DNA of 64,000 nucleotides, taken from NCBI GenBank assembly GCA_030267565.1, contig BRXU01000019.1, positions 1,662,501 through 1,726,500 of the forward strand, in the 5' to 3' direction. Position 1 is the stretch's first letter; each line of letters begins with the position of its first letter. The notes beneath the pieces are model-generated. The model saw only the letters and a program-made list of their open reading frames with translations. It made no database searches and had not been told where the DNA came from. The translations under genes were made by a program, and so were the position numbers. Shown here in pieces: positions 10,796 to 22,600 of this stretch. The stretch comes from Pleodorina starrii (lineage: Eukaryota > Chlorophyta > Chlorophyceae > Chlamydomonadales > Volvocaceae).

Positions 10796-13564
10796 CTACG
10801 CCCCCACCAGGTCGGGTCGGGAGTTGTGCAGCAGCTGCGTGTCGAACTCGAGCGCCGCGGAGCCCCACAGTCGGGCCAGCTGCCGGTAGCAGGCGGCGTC
10901 CAGGTACAGGGGCCGGCCGCGGCGCAGGTCCAGGTCCTCGTCACCTGCGCGCGACCCGCGGGTCGGTAGGAGGGCAGGAAGGGCATCAAGGCCGGGTTGT
11001 GGGGGCGTGCTGGACCAGCGCTTGTGGGCTTCCCGTTATGGTTGCTATGTGGAAACACCCGAGGGCTCTTCCTATCAAAACCCTGGAAAGCCAGTTCCGC
11101 TACTATGGGCCCAATGCGAGAACTGCCAAGGCTTCCCTTACCTGCGTCTGAGCGCCTCCCTCCCTCCCACCTGCCGCCCCTCTCCCCCCCCCTTCGCCAC
11201 AATCCCCAAGTTCCCGCCACCCGCCCCTGCTGCCCCCCACCCCGCCTCCGCCCCCCACAACCCGCACCGTGCGCGTCCAGGTAGGGCGACTGGCACACGG
11301 CCGACCGGTTCCCCCGTAGCGCCACCACCCTCGTGGACTTGAGGCTGAGCAGCAGGCAGGCGCCGCCGCAATGCTCGCGAGCGTGCAGCAGCCCGCCGCC
11401 CCGGTTGTCCGCACAGCCGCGCCACAGGTCGCACACGAAGCGGCCGGTCAGCAGGCACAGCGCGGGATTGTCGGGCTTGGCGCCGCACTCGGGGCAGCGG
11501 GTCTCGGCAAAGTGGAGGAAGAGGCTCTGCGGCAAGCGGCATCAGGGCGGGGGGCAAGAGGGGAGGGGAGGCGGGGTGAGGTGGTGGTGGGGGACACCAC
11601 GGCACCACTCGTTCGGGATGTGGCGAGGGATGGAAGAGCGCCCTGCCCGTTTGGATGGGGGGCGGAACCCGCCTGGAACATGCCAGCAGGCGAGCGGGTG
11701 CGCGCCCCTAAGTCGGCACACAGCGTCTTCTTTTTGGCCGCACGGCGGGCGACGGCCAAAGCCACTCACTCCTCTCAAGTGTCCCGGATGCCCTGGCCGC
11801 CTTTTTTCTGGATGGGTGTCCCTTCCCCTCCTCCTCCCCCTCCTCCTCCCCCTCCCCCTCCCTCTCCCACCTGGAACAGGTGCGGCAGCGGTATCAGCGA
11901 GGGCGGCGGCGGCAGACCACGCCACCAAGGCAGCCGCTGCGGTGATGCCCGCGGCACCACCACCGCCACCGCTCCCGCCGACGACGACGACGCAGCACCT
12001 CCAGCCGCCTCCGCCTCCGCCCCCGCCACTGCCACCACCCCGGCCACCGCCGCTGCCCCCGCGTTCCCCTCCACCTGCCCCATCCCCAGCGCCCTCGCGC
12101 CACACCACCTGGACAGCACACAAGCCAGCACCGCCGCCTCCAGCTCCGTATCCGAAATCTCCGGGGCCGGGGCGGGGGCGGGGCCGCCGCTGCGCGCCGG
12201 CTGCGGCGGCTGCGCCGCCGCCAGCTCCGCTGCGCGGCGGCGGCTCAGCAGCAGCGGCTCCTGAAGCGCGCTGCGAACGTCGCACAGGCCGAGCGCCGCC
12301 GCCAGGCGGCCAGCCAGCGCCGCAGCGGCGGCGGCGGCCGCCGCCGCCGCCGCCGCCGCCGCTGCCGTCTCGCCGTCTCCGTGCGCGCGGGCGGTGCCCC
12401 GGTCTGCAGCAGCGGCAGTCGGCGCCGCCAGCGGCAAGGCCGAGTAGGCGGCCATCAGGTGTGGGTCCGGGGGGGTGCGGGCCAGCGAGCAGTCCAGGGC
12501 GTAGACCCGGATCAGGAACGGCAGCAGCGCGGCGCTCAGGGCCCCCAGCGAAAACACGTCGGGGCCGCCGCAGCAGCCCGCGCCTGGCTGCTGCTGCTGC
12601 TGCTGTCCCTGCGGTTGTGCCGCCTCCGCCAGCGGGCCCGGCTCCTGGCCGGGCGAAGGCAGCGGCCGGAGCTCCTCCAGCGCCCGGCGATAGAGCGCCA
12701 GGAGGAGAGCGAAGGTGGGAAGCTGAGCCCGAGGCGGACCCTGGCCCGGAACAGGATCCGTCAGCGCCGTGGGTGGCAGCGCTGCAGCCGTCGCGGACTG
12801 GGGGGGCTGGCTGGCGGCGGCGCAGGGGCCGGCGGTGCGCCACATGGCCGCTTGCAGCACCTGGAGCCGGTCGGGAGAGGGAAGAGGCGTGAGGGGGGTT
12901 TGAAGAGGCTGCAACCCCCCAGAACCCCTATACTCTCCCCCCCCCCCGCCCAGGAAGGCGGCGCCCCATCAGGAGCCCCCCCCCCATAGCCCCAGAGCCG
13001 CACCTGAATGGGCCACACCAATTTGAGGACTGCTCGGAGCAGCTGCTGCGGACTCCGGGGCAGCCACCCGGGCTGGGAGGAGGTGGAGGAGGAGGAGGAG
13101 GAGGAGGCGGAGGAGGCGGCGGGGTCTGCAGGTCCCAACCCCGACACGGGCGTCTGCCTCGGCGCCGCCACCGGCACCGGCAAGGCAGCTCCCGCCAGTC
13201 CGGAGAGACCGACTGTGGCCCATAGAAGGGGGGAGGGGGGGTCCAGATGGGCGCGATTAGGTGACAGGTCAGGTCAGCGCAGTAGCGCCGCGTCGAGTGG
13301 GGCCGAAAGTCGGGCGGGGCACACCGGGCACACCGCTCTCACTCGGACGGCCACGCACACGCCCCGACCCCAACACTCGCACGCCATGCGCTGCCGTACC
13401 GGTGTCAGGATTTCACATTACGGCATTCACGACACGCAATACACGCACACGCTTGTCAATGCGCACACACACGCAGGGACACAGCGACACAGACGTGCCA
13501 GCGTCCCCTAAACCGCGACCCTGCAACCACACAATCGCCGCCACGCCCCCAATCTCCTCCCCCT

Positions 13565-13602
<38 letters not shown>

Positions 13603-16600
13603 GCCAGCAGCTCCAGTCCCAGCAGCAGTGGATCCGCCGCCAGTTCCCCCAGATCACCCAACCGCCGCCAGCTCAGTGCCGCCACGTAGGCGGACGTGGC
13701 CGGGTGGGAGCCGCCGCGACCCAGCAGGCCGAGCTGGCCGGGGCCGGCGGAGGGGGACGAGGGAGAGGAGGTGAAGGAGGTGGAGGATCCCAGCGCGGCT
13801 GACAGGCGGGGCACCACAAAGTCGGGGAGGTAGGGCGGAAGGAACGCACAGCTGAGGTCCAGGGAGGACGCCGGTGGCGGCGGCGGCGGCGGCGGGGGCC
13901 GCCGCCGCGACGGCGGCGGCGCCGGCGCCGGCGACTCGACGGAGCCGTCTTCAGGAGAGCCGGTGGCGGTGACGGCGGCGGCTCCGCCACCGTCGCCCTG
14001 CTCGCGGTCGGCTGGAGATGACGCCGGCGCACTGGCGGCAGCGAGCCCGTCCGGTGCGACCTGCATCTGCTCGGCAACCTTTGGCGCCGCCGCCGCCGCC
14101 GCCGCCGCTGGCGGCGGCGGCGGCTGCGCCGCGCCCAACGTCGGCAGTTCGCACAGCAGCCACTTCATGTGGCCGCGAAAGGTCACCAGCATCGACTGCG
14201 GATGCGGCTCCTGCGCCGCCGCCGTTGCCGGACCGCCCGCTGCGCCGCCGCCTCCGCCTCCGCCGCCTCCGCCGGCCGCCGCCTGCCGCGCGCCGCCACA
14301 CACCGCCATCGCCGCCAGGGCCTGCAGCGCCCGCCAGTGCGCCGCCTCCACCGCCGGCAGGCCAGTGACCGCACCACCACCCACTGCGCCAGACTGGAGC
14401 GACACGCCGCCGCCGCCTCCGCCGCTGCCGCTGCCGCCGGCAGCGGCACCACCAGCGCCCCCAGAAGGAGCGTCTGTCGCGGCGGCCAGCACGCCCGCCG
14501 CCAGCGCCGCCGGCCGCCGCACCGCCTCGTAGTGCGCGAGGTTGTGCGCCAGGGCGGCCCACACGCGGGTGTGTGCGGGGACGCCCTTCCAGGCGGCCGT
14601 CACGTCGGCGACACGCAGACTGCTCACTGCCAGCCCGGGCTGGGCCGGAGGTGGGGGCAGCAGCGCCGCCGCTGGCGGGGCCCCCGCGGCGGCGCTGCTG
14701 GTAAGGTCGTCGCTGCCGCTGCTGCCGCTGCTGCCGCTGCTGCTGCTGCCGGTGCCCGTCCGGCCGGGGGTAGCGCCACCGCTGCTGTCGGGCCGGCCCC
14801 AGCGCCACCTAGGGGGCCAGCTCGCGTAGGCTGCCAACTCCGACGCCAACTCCAACTCCGCTTCGTGCGTGCCCTCGCGCGAAGCGGGCCCCACGGCCAC
14901 CCGACCGGCGGCGTCCGTGGCGGCGCCGGCGCCGGCGTCGGCGGTCTGCAGAGCCGGTAGCGGAACCGGCTGTGTCGCGGCCCCAGCATCGGCCCCCTGC
15001 TGCCGCTCCGGTTGCTGAGGCTGAGGGGTTCCCGCTGCCGTTGGCGCGCCTGGCGCTGTTGCTGCCGCTGGCGCTTGCAGCGGCGCTGGCCGCGGCGGCG
15101 GCGGCGGCGGCCCCTCCCCCGTGGTGGCGGGTGCTGGCGGCGGGGCCGCGGGGTAGACGGCTGGGCGGGCGGGGTGTTGGTGGTGGTTCCGGAGCTGCAT
15201 TAGTCGGGCCCGGGCCTCCAGCGCTCTCTCCATCTGGGCCATATGGTGGACCCCCTCGCGAGCCATCTGGTGGCGGGGGGCAGGGGGAGGGGGGCGGCGA
15301 CAGGGGGAGGGGCAGGGGGGTCAGGGAGTAATATGCTCCTTTATAGAGGGAGGGGGGAGGCGGAGAGGGGGGCAAAGGCGTCTGGTCGGGGAAAAGAGCA
15401 GGGAGGAGGAGGAGGGGGCCAAGCCGGGTGGGGCCCAGCGTGCAGCGCAGTCCGGAAGCGCATCAGCGCGGCCCTGGTCCACGTAACTCCAATAACTCCA
15501 ACAATGTAACCTATGAGGACACCCTGGCCCCCTCCTCTTCCCCCGGCTCACTCCTGGTGCTGCTCCGGAGGCTCGGCACCCCCTAGTAGAGGCGGTCGGC
15601 CTATGCGCACCATCACCGCCACCAACCGCCCCCAACCGCCACGGCTCCGAAACCCGCCCGTACCTGGTGCGTCGCCACGTTGACCGTCTCGCCGTACACA
15701 CCGAACGCGCGCTCGAACACGCAGGCGCGGCCGCCCGGCCCCGCGCCCGGTCCCTGCTCCCCGCCGCCGCCCGGCGCCACGGAGCGGAACCCGCCGGCAT
15801 CCGTCGCCGCCGCCGCCACCGCCGCCGTTCCGCACAGCTCCAGGGAGTCCATCAGGCCCTGCAGCGCCCCCAGGCCCGCTGATTGACCCAACGGTGGTAG
15901 CGGTGGCGGTGGCGGTGGCGCCGCCGGGGAGAGCGGGGGCCCACCGGGTGCGGGTCCCTGGCCGGCGGGCCCAGCCTCCGCCTCCGGCGCGGCAGCAGTG
16001 CCAGCGCAGGCGCCGCTCCGCTGTGGCACACGGGGGGCGGCTGCCACCTGCCCCTGCCCCTGCTCCCGCCCCCGCCCGCCCCGCGCCTGCCGCCTGGCTG
16101 CCACCGCCGCGGTGCCGGTCAACGCGCCCTGCCCAAGCTCCTCCTCCACCCTCTCCTCCTCCTCCTCCTCCCCCTCCTCGCTGGCGTCGCTGCGCTGCAA
16201 AAAGGGCAGATCCGAGTCGCTCAAGTCGATGGGGTGACTGGTGGGGGCGGGGGCGGGGGCAGGGCCGGGGGCGGAGCCCGACCCAGCCCCTAGGACGCCG
16301 CTGCGGCCCGCCGCCGCCGCCGCCGCCACCATCGGTGGCAGCAACGGCGAGCGGCAAGCGGCGGGCGCCGCCGGCGCCACCGCAGCGGCGGCGACTGTTG
16401 GTTGTCTCCATTGGAAAGGCGCCGCTGGCAGTATTCCGTTGGCCAGTCGGCGGCACACGGGGCACAGGAACTCGGACATCTCGGGCACCACCAGGTGGGA
16501 GCCGGGGAAGTGGCGCCCCGCCAGGAACTGGCGCAGCTGACCAGCCCAGAAGCGGGCTGCGGAGCGAAGGGGGCGGAGCGGGAGGGAGCAGATGGCGAGG

Positions 16601-19600
16601 AGGGGTGGGGGTGAGGTGGTGGCGGGTGTGTTTTGTATGTTTCCCACCGGGCTGAACTCCGTTACGATTCCGAACGAAGGGAAGCGACAGCAGCTGCCGC
16701 TGCCGCTGCCGCGGCTGCGGCTGGCGGAGCGGCTACTGTCGCCCAAGGAGGAAGCCAACAGACCAGAACATCCGGAGCGGCAGGAGGACGACACGGGCAC
16801 CGTAACGGGCAGGCGTGGTCGGGTTGGGGCGGGCAACGACGGGCGGGCAGCCGCGGCGGCGATACGGCACATTTCACGAGTAAAGACGGTACACATCTAC
16901 CGTACGTGCAGTACATGTACATGTACCTGTACCATAGACACCTCGTGTTTACGGTAGGTACCCCGGGGCCCCACTCGGGCGGCTGGCAGCCTCACCGAAG
17001 CAGTGCGTGTGAATCAGGTGGCCGCAGCAGTGCACGTGCATGCCGCCACCCAGGTCGGCCTCGCTGACACCCGGGCCGTGTCGCCGCCACGTCTGAAGCC
17101 ACAGCTCACAGGCGCCGCCAGGCGCCGCCGCCGCCGCGCCCTCGCCACCATTCCCGCCACCGCCGACCCGCGGGTCGCCCCCTCCACCCAGCCGCGACGC
17201 CGTCGGTGCCTGCATCGAAGCCCCGCTGCTGCTCGGCCCCGCCGCGCTGCGCCACTCGCCGGCGGCGGGGGCGAGGGCCGGCGGCGCCGGCGGCCCCGGC
17301 GCGGCCGGCGCCGGCGCCGGCGCCGGCGCGGTCCCTGCGGTCTGCGCTGCTGCCGGGCTGTCGTCCCACGCGCACGCGGGCCGCAGCGGCGCGGCCGTGC
17401 AGGAACACACCGCCGTGTGGGCGATGAAGGCCAGTGGGCCGTGCCGCCCGCCCGCGGCCCCCTCCCTACACACCACACACTCGGGGTCGGGGGCGTCCAC
17501 CGGAAGCCAGCGCCCCAGCGGAAGCTGAGGACGAGAGGCAGCGGAGGCGGCGCCGCCGCCTCCGCCTGTCCTCGCCGCCGCCGCCGCCGCCGTCTGACGC
17601 TGCGCAGCGGTGCCGGCTGCTGCGGCGGCGGCGGCGCCCTCCTCGCGTGCAGCGTCCGCGCCCGTATCGTCGTTTTCATCGTGATCGTCATCGCCGGAGG
17701 GGCTGCCGCTGCCGCTGCCCCAGGCCGCGCCGCTGTCCGAGCCGCGCGCACCGCCGCGGCCGCCCTCGCCGTCGTCGCTGCTCTCCTCCTCGCCCTCCCC
17801 GCCCGTATCTCCATCGCCGTCGCGCAGCCCAACGTGCCCGCTTCCTGCTCCCCTTCCTGCGCCCCCCGCCTCCTCCCTGTCCTCCTCCTCCTCCTCCTCG
17901 CCGCTGTCGCTGGCACTCCCGCCCCCGACCTGGCCCCCGGCCCGCCTCAGGAAGGCCTCCTGCTGCTCCCGCAAGCGGGCCATCACCTCCGCCTGCCGCC
18001 GCTGCGCCAGCTCCCGCCGCCGCGCCGCCTCGGCCTCCGCGGCGGCGGGCGGCGCCGGCTCCGCCGCACTGCCCTCCACGGCCGCCGCCGGCGCCGCCGC
18101 CGCAGGCGGTGGCGCCACAGGCGCCGCCTGCGGCGGCTGCGGCGGTTCCATCACGCCTGCCGCCTCCGCTGCCTGGACCAGACGCCTGGCGGTGCGCTGC
18201 AGCCACTGCAGGCAGTCGATTGCCTCGGGGCCGACCTCCACGTCCCGCCCCACCGCCACCGCCACCGCCGCCGCTGACGTAGCCGCTGCGGTGTGCTGGC
18301 CGGAGCGTTGCGCCTGTGACTGGGTCTGTGACTGTGATTGGGTCTGCAGGAGCGCGTCCAGCACAGCCAGGATACCCGGCCCGGAAGCAGAGGAAGAGGA
18401 GGAGGAGGACGGAGGGTGGTGGTGCTGCTGTTGCTGCTGTTGCGGCTGCTTCTGCGTCCGGTGTGGGTAGGTGGGGCGCGGGGAAAGGGTGCGACCCGTC
18501 AGCGCTGCTGCGCCCGTCAGGACGGCGCTGCGCCGCCGCGCCACGTCCCCACCGTGGCCCGGGGCGGGGCCGGGGACCGGGTCCGGGTCAGTCCTGTCCT
18601 GCATGTTGTCCTCCAGGCGGTGCAGCTGCAGGGCCAGCAGGTTCAGTGCCGCCAGCAGCGTCTCCTCGGGGAGCAGCGGGGCGCCGGACAGGTAGGCCTG
18701 GGAGATACCGAAGACGGCCGCGCGGACAACGGCAGCGGCAGTCGCAATGGGTGGGCGGGTGGGTGGGTGGGAGAGGGGATGGGGACGGGGTGGAAAGCGG
18801 GGGGCGAGCCGGCGGCGGCGGCTCAAGAGAGCGTTGGGTTCGGCACCTGCAAAGCCGCAGTTCGTGCTGGTATGCAGAAAGGAGGCCGGGCCGTCGCCCG
18901 TCGGGCATCAGGCAGGCAGACAGGATCGGCGGGTCCCGACTTCTGACTCCCGACCGACGCCCCCGGGACCGCACCACACCACCGCACCGCACCGCACCTG
19001 CATCACCCAGCCCACCAGGCGCCACAGCCCCGCCGTCTCCAGCACTCGCTGCGACGGCTCCAACGACGCGGGCAGCGGATGCCGCGGCCGCAGCAGCTGC
19101 CAGTGCGGCTGGTAGGCGCCGCCTCCGCCGCCGCCTCCCCCTCCGCCAGCCCCAGCGGCCGGGGCCCTGGCCGCCGCCATGGCCGCCTCCCACGCCCGCG
19201 ACCTCATGCCGGGGGTGTAGTGAATGAAGGCGGGGCAGAACAGCTGCCAGGCCTCCCGACGCAGTGTGTACTGCCGGGACTGCGACAGGCTGGCGGCACG
19301 GTAGGTGGCCACCTCGTTCAGTACCTGAGCCGCCGACGGCGGTTGTCGGTCAGCGGGGGCCGCCGCCACCGCCAGAAGCAGGTGCAGCAGCAGCAGCAGC
19401 AGCGAGAAAGAGGGAGAGGGGGACGCCAGGTATGACAAGCGTATGAGGCGAGTTGTACAAAGATACCGTATGTGTGAGAGCCGAAGGCGCCGGCGGAGCT
19501 TTGAGAGAGGCCGGCGCTCGGCTCCCGGCTCCCTGAGGCCGGAAGTCGCAGATCATCACACCGTATCTCCCTCATCCCAAGAACAGCGGCCTACAGCGAC

Positions 19601-22600
19601 TCCCGCTCCCCGGCCCGCTCCCCGGCCCGCTCCCCGGCCCCGGCTTTCCCACTCACCCACCCACTCCCCGCCCCCCCCCCGCCCCCTTCCCCCGCACCGG
19701 CTCCATGTCTTGCTGCTGCTGCTGCAGGTCCTGGGGCAGCAGGTCGTGCAGCTGGTTGTAGGTCCAGTTGCGGAGAGCCAGCCACTGCACACTCAACCAG
19801 GGAGTGGGGTATGATGAGGGGGGGGGAGAGTCAGCAGCAGGGGAGAGACGGGGGATGGGAGGGGCAAGGGGAAGGGGGAAGGGGGGGAAAGAAGTGGAGT
19901 GCCGATGCGGAAGGTTCACCGGGGGGTGGGTAAGGCTTGGGGGGGAGGGGGAGGGGCGCTGCGACGAATGGCATGTGGGTGGCAGGCACAGCGCAGGACT
20001 TAAACAACGAACGCCTGGAGGAGCCGAGCCGTGAGGCGTGGGCCGGGGGCGGGGGCGGGGAGGGCAGCGCTGAGCGCTGCGTTAAAGGCGGCGGCGCACA
20101 GCGTGTAGCAGCACCCGCCACTCGTCAACCCCCGCCTCTCCCGCTCGCCATCCCGCAAAGACCACCACGCCCGTCCAGCCCCTCCCCTCCCCTGTCCAGC
20201 CTCTAACCAGCCAGTCAGCATGCCAATGGATCTGCTCTGTTTCTGCCCGGCCCTTGATCCTCCGCCAAACACCCCCTCCCACCCGCCTCCCGCCCGCCTC
20301 CCCCCCCCACACACACACATACATACACAGTTACACACACACCGCACAGAAACACACACAGACACCTACACCCCCTCTCCCCACCTGCACCAGGGTGCTC
20401 CGCAGTCGCTCCCGGGGGGGCAGCCCCGCCGCACTGCGCTCCCTCAGCAGCGACACCAGCCAGCGAAGAGCCTCAGAGCAGGCGGAGGCGGAGGCGGGGT
20501 CATGCAGCTCAGCGGGCGCCGCGGAAGCGGCTGCGGCTGCGGCTGCGGCGGTGGGGTTCTGCCGGCCTGCCCGGGGGTCGGAGCCTGCCGACCCGTGGGT
20601 CACCAAAGTCCCTGGGTCGGGCACGCCTGGGGAGAGAGAGGGGGAGGGCGGAAAGGGGGGGATGAAAAAGGATACGGTACCGCGGCGAAGGGACGGAGAC
20701 GGGGGGAGGGGGGGTTATAGGGAAGCGGCGCGGAGTGCGTTGGGCAGCGAAGGGCAGGGCGGCAAGGGAGGTGTGAGCTCGCGGATGGGGCCGTGCGGTG
20801 CGCGGCTGCATGCGTGTCTCGGGTCCGGGTCCGGGTCCGGGGCCTCAGCAGCGACACCCGCCCCACGCGCAGCCCAAACCCTAAAAAAACCTAAACCCAA
20901 ATGTACCCCCAAATGCTGCTGTCCAGGTCGTGGTTGCCTTCCAGCCCACGGCCCAAACCCGTACAGTACCTGCGGCTGCCAGGAGCGGCTTGGCGCCCAC
21001 GGCGGCTAGAGTGTCGTACAGTACGACGTCCGGGTCCTCGACCGCCATCCAGCACTGCGGACCAGCAGCAGCAGCGTGGAGGGGGCCCAGGCGACAGAGT
21101 CGCAGTGGGGGAGATGCGGGGGCCAGGATACGTCGGTGGCCTTGCCCACAATTGGCTTTGCCACATGCTTCTCTGACTGCGTGCCTTACGTGCCTTCCGG
21201 GTCGGCAGCCAGACCAAACTTGGCAACTCCGCGTACCTCCATCCCCCGAGTCGGCAGCGCAAAACTCCTACTCCTACTCCTCAAGTACCGGTACCGGCAC
21301 CCGAGAATCAGCATCACGCTGGAATTACGCTCTTACGGTGACTCCTCACACGTCCATACGTCCGTACGCACGTCCGTACGTCCGTCCGTACCTGTGTCAT
21401 CATCACGTCCAGATCGGTCAGCTCCCGCCCGTTGAGCATAAACAGCTCCACCTGCCCGCGGACACGACACACGACACACACACACACACATACACACACA
21501 GGCGAGCGAGCGAACGGTTGCGGGTCACGGGTTTCAGGTGACGGGTGACGGGTGACGCCCCCCACAACGGCGCGGAGAGGTAACGCGGGTGCACCTCAGC
21601 GACCCAGCCACCAGCCAACCAACCAGCCGCCCAGCCAACCCACATGGGACACATCGTCGCCGTTCCGCGGCCACCTCCGGGCGATGATCTGCGGGAGCGG
21701 AAAGAAAAGAGTACGGAGGGGAAAGAGTACGGTGGCGGGCGAGATTGAAGACCGGTTGCAGATCTGGTTGTGTAACTAGCGCAGTACCGTGCGGTGCGGT
21801 GCGGTGCCGTGCGTTGCCAGTGTTTTTTGGGCGCGTCTGCTGCGTGCTTTGCGATGAGGGAGGCGTTGCGCCAGTTCTCAACCTGCTCGCCAACCGGCGT
21901 TGCCACATGAAAATCTGGTCACACGTCAAGAGAACCCATCCACCCACCCACCCATCCCGGCCCCCACATCCGCCCCCCTCGCCCCCAAATCCCCCCACAT
22001 CCCCCCACCTGTCCGAAGAACGCCTGCCCCAGCAACAGGAAGCGGCTGATGGGCCTCCAGGCGCTGCCCGCATCCAGACTGGCGGGCAGCGCCAGCAGCG
22101 CCTCCACACGCGCCCGCGCCAACCGACCCGTGGGTCCGTCGCCGCCCTGATGCTCCAGCCGGAGAAGAGCTGGAAGGGCAAGGGCGAGACAACAAAGATG
22201 ATGATGATGATGAGTCCGCAAGGGGAAGGGGGAGGGCGGGCGGGCGGGCGAGAGGGGGAGGGAGGGAGGCGCGCGGCGGCGGCGACAACGGCGGCGGCGG
22301 CGGGAATGAAGCCAAGCGGAGGGCGGGAAGACGGAGGAGGGAGGGAGGGAAGCGGCGAGGGCTATGGGCCAACGAGGTAGCCCGTCTGTTCCTTTTCTCC
22401 CGGGAGGCTGCCCAGAAGGCTGCAAGAAGTGCTGGAACGCTATTGTGGCAACGTGGCAACCGCGGCAGCCCAGGCGGCCGGGAAGGGGGGGGGCGGGGCG
22501 GGAAAGGGCGAAGCGGGGGGGGGGCCGGCCGGGGCTCTCGCGGGCCCTCACGCAACAATCAAACCACCCACACCAGCCCAAGCCACCATACCCACACCCA

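Noticed and set aside
11333..12892. Long plus-strand open frame of 519 codons
   Set aside because: It is antisense to the PRT6 exon 12860-11871, is composed mainly of Pro/Arg/Ala, and has no domain. The minus strand carries family-specific sequence that joins in phase to its neighbours.
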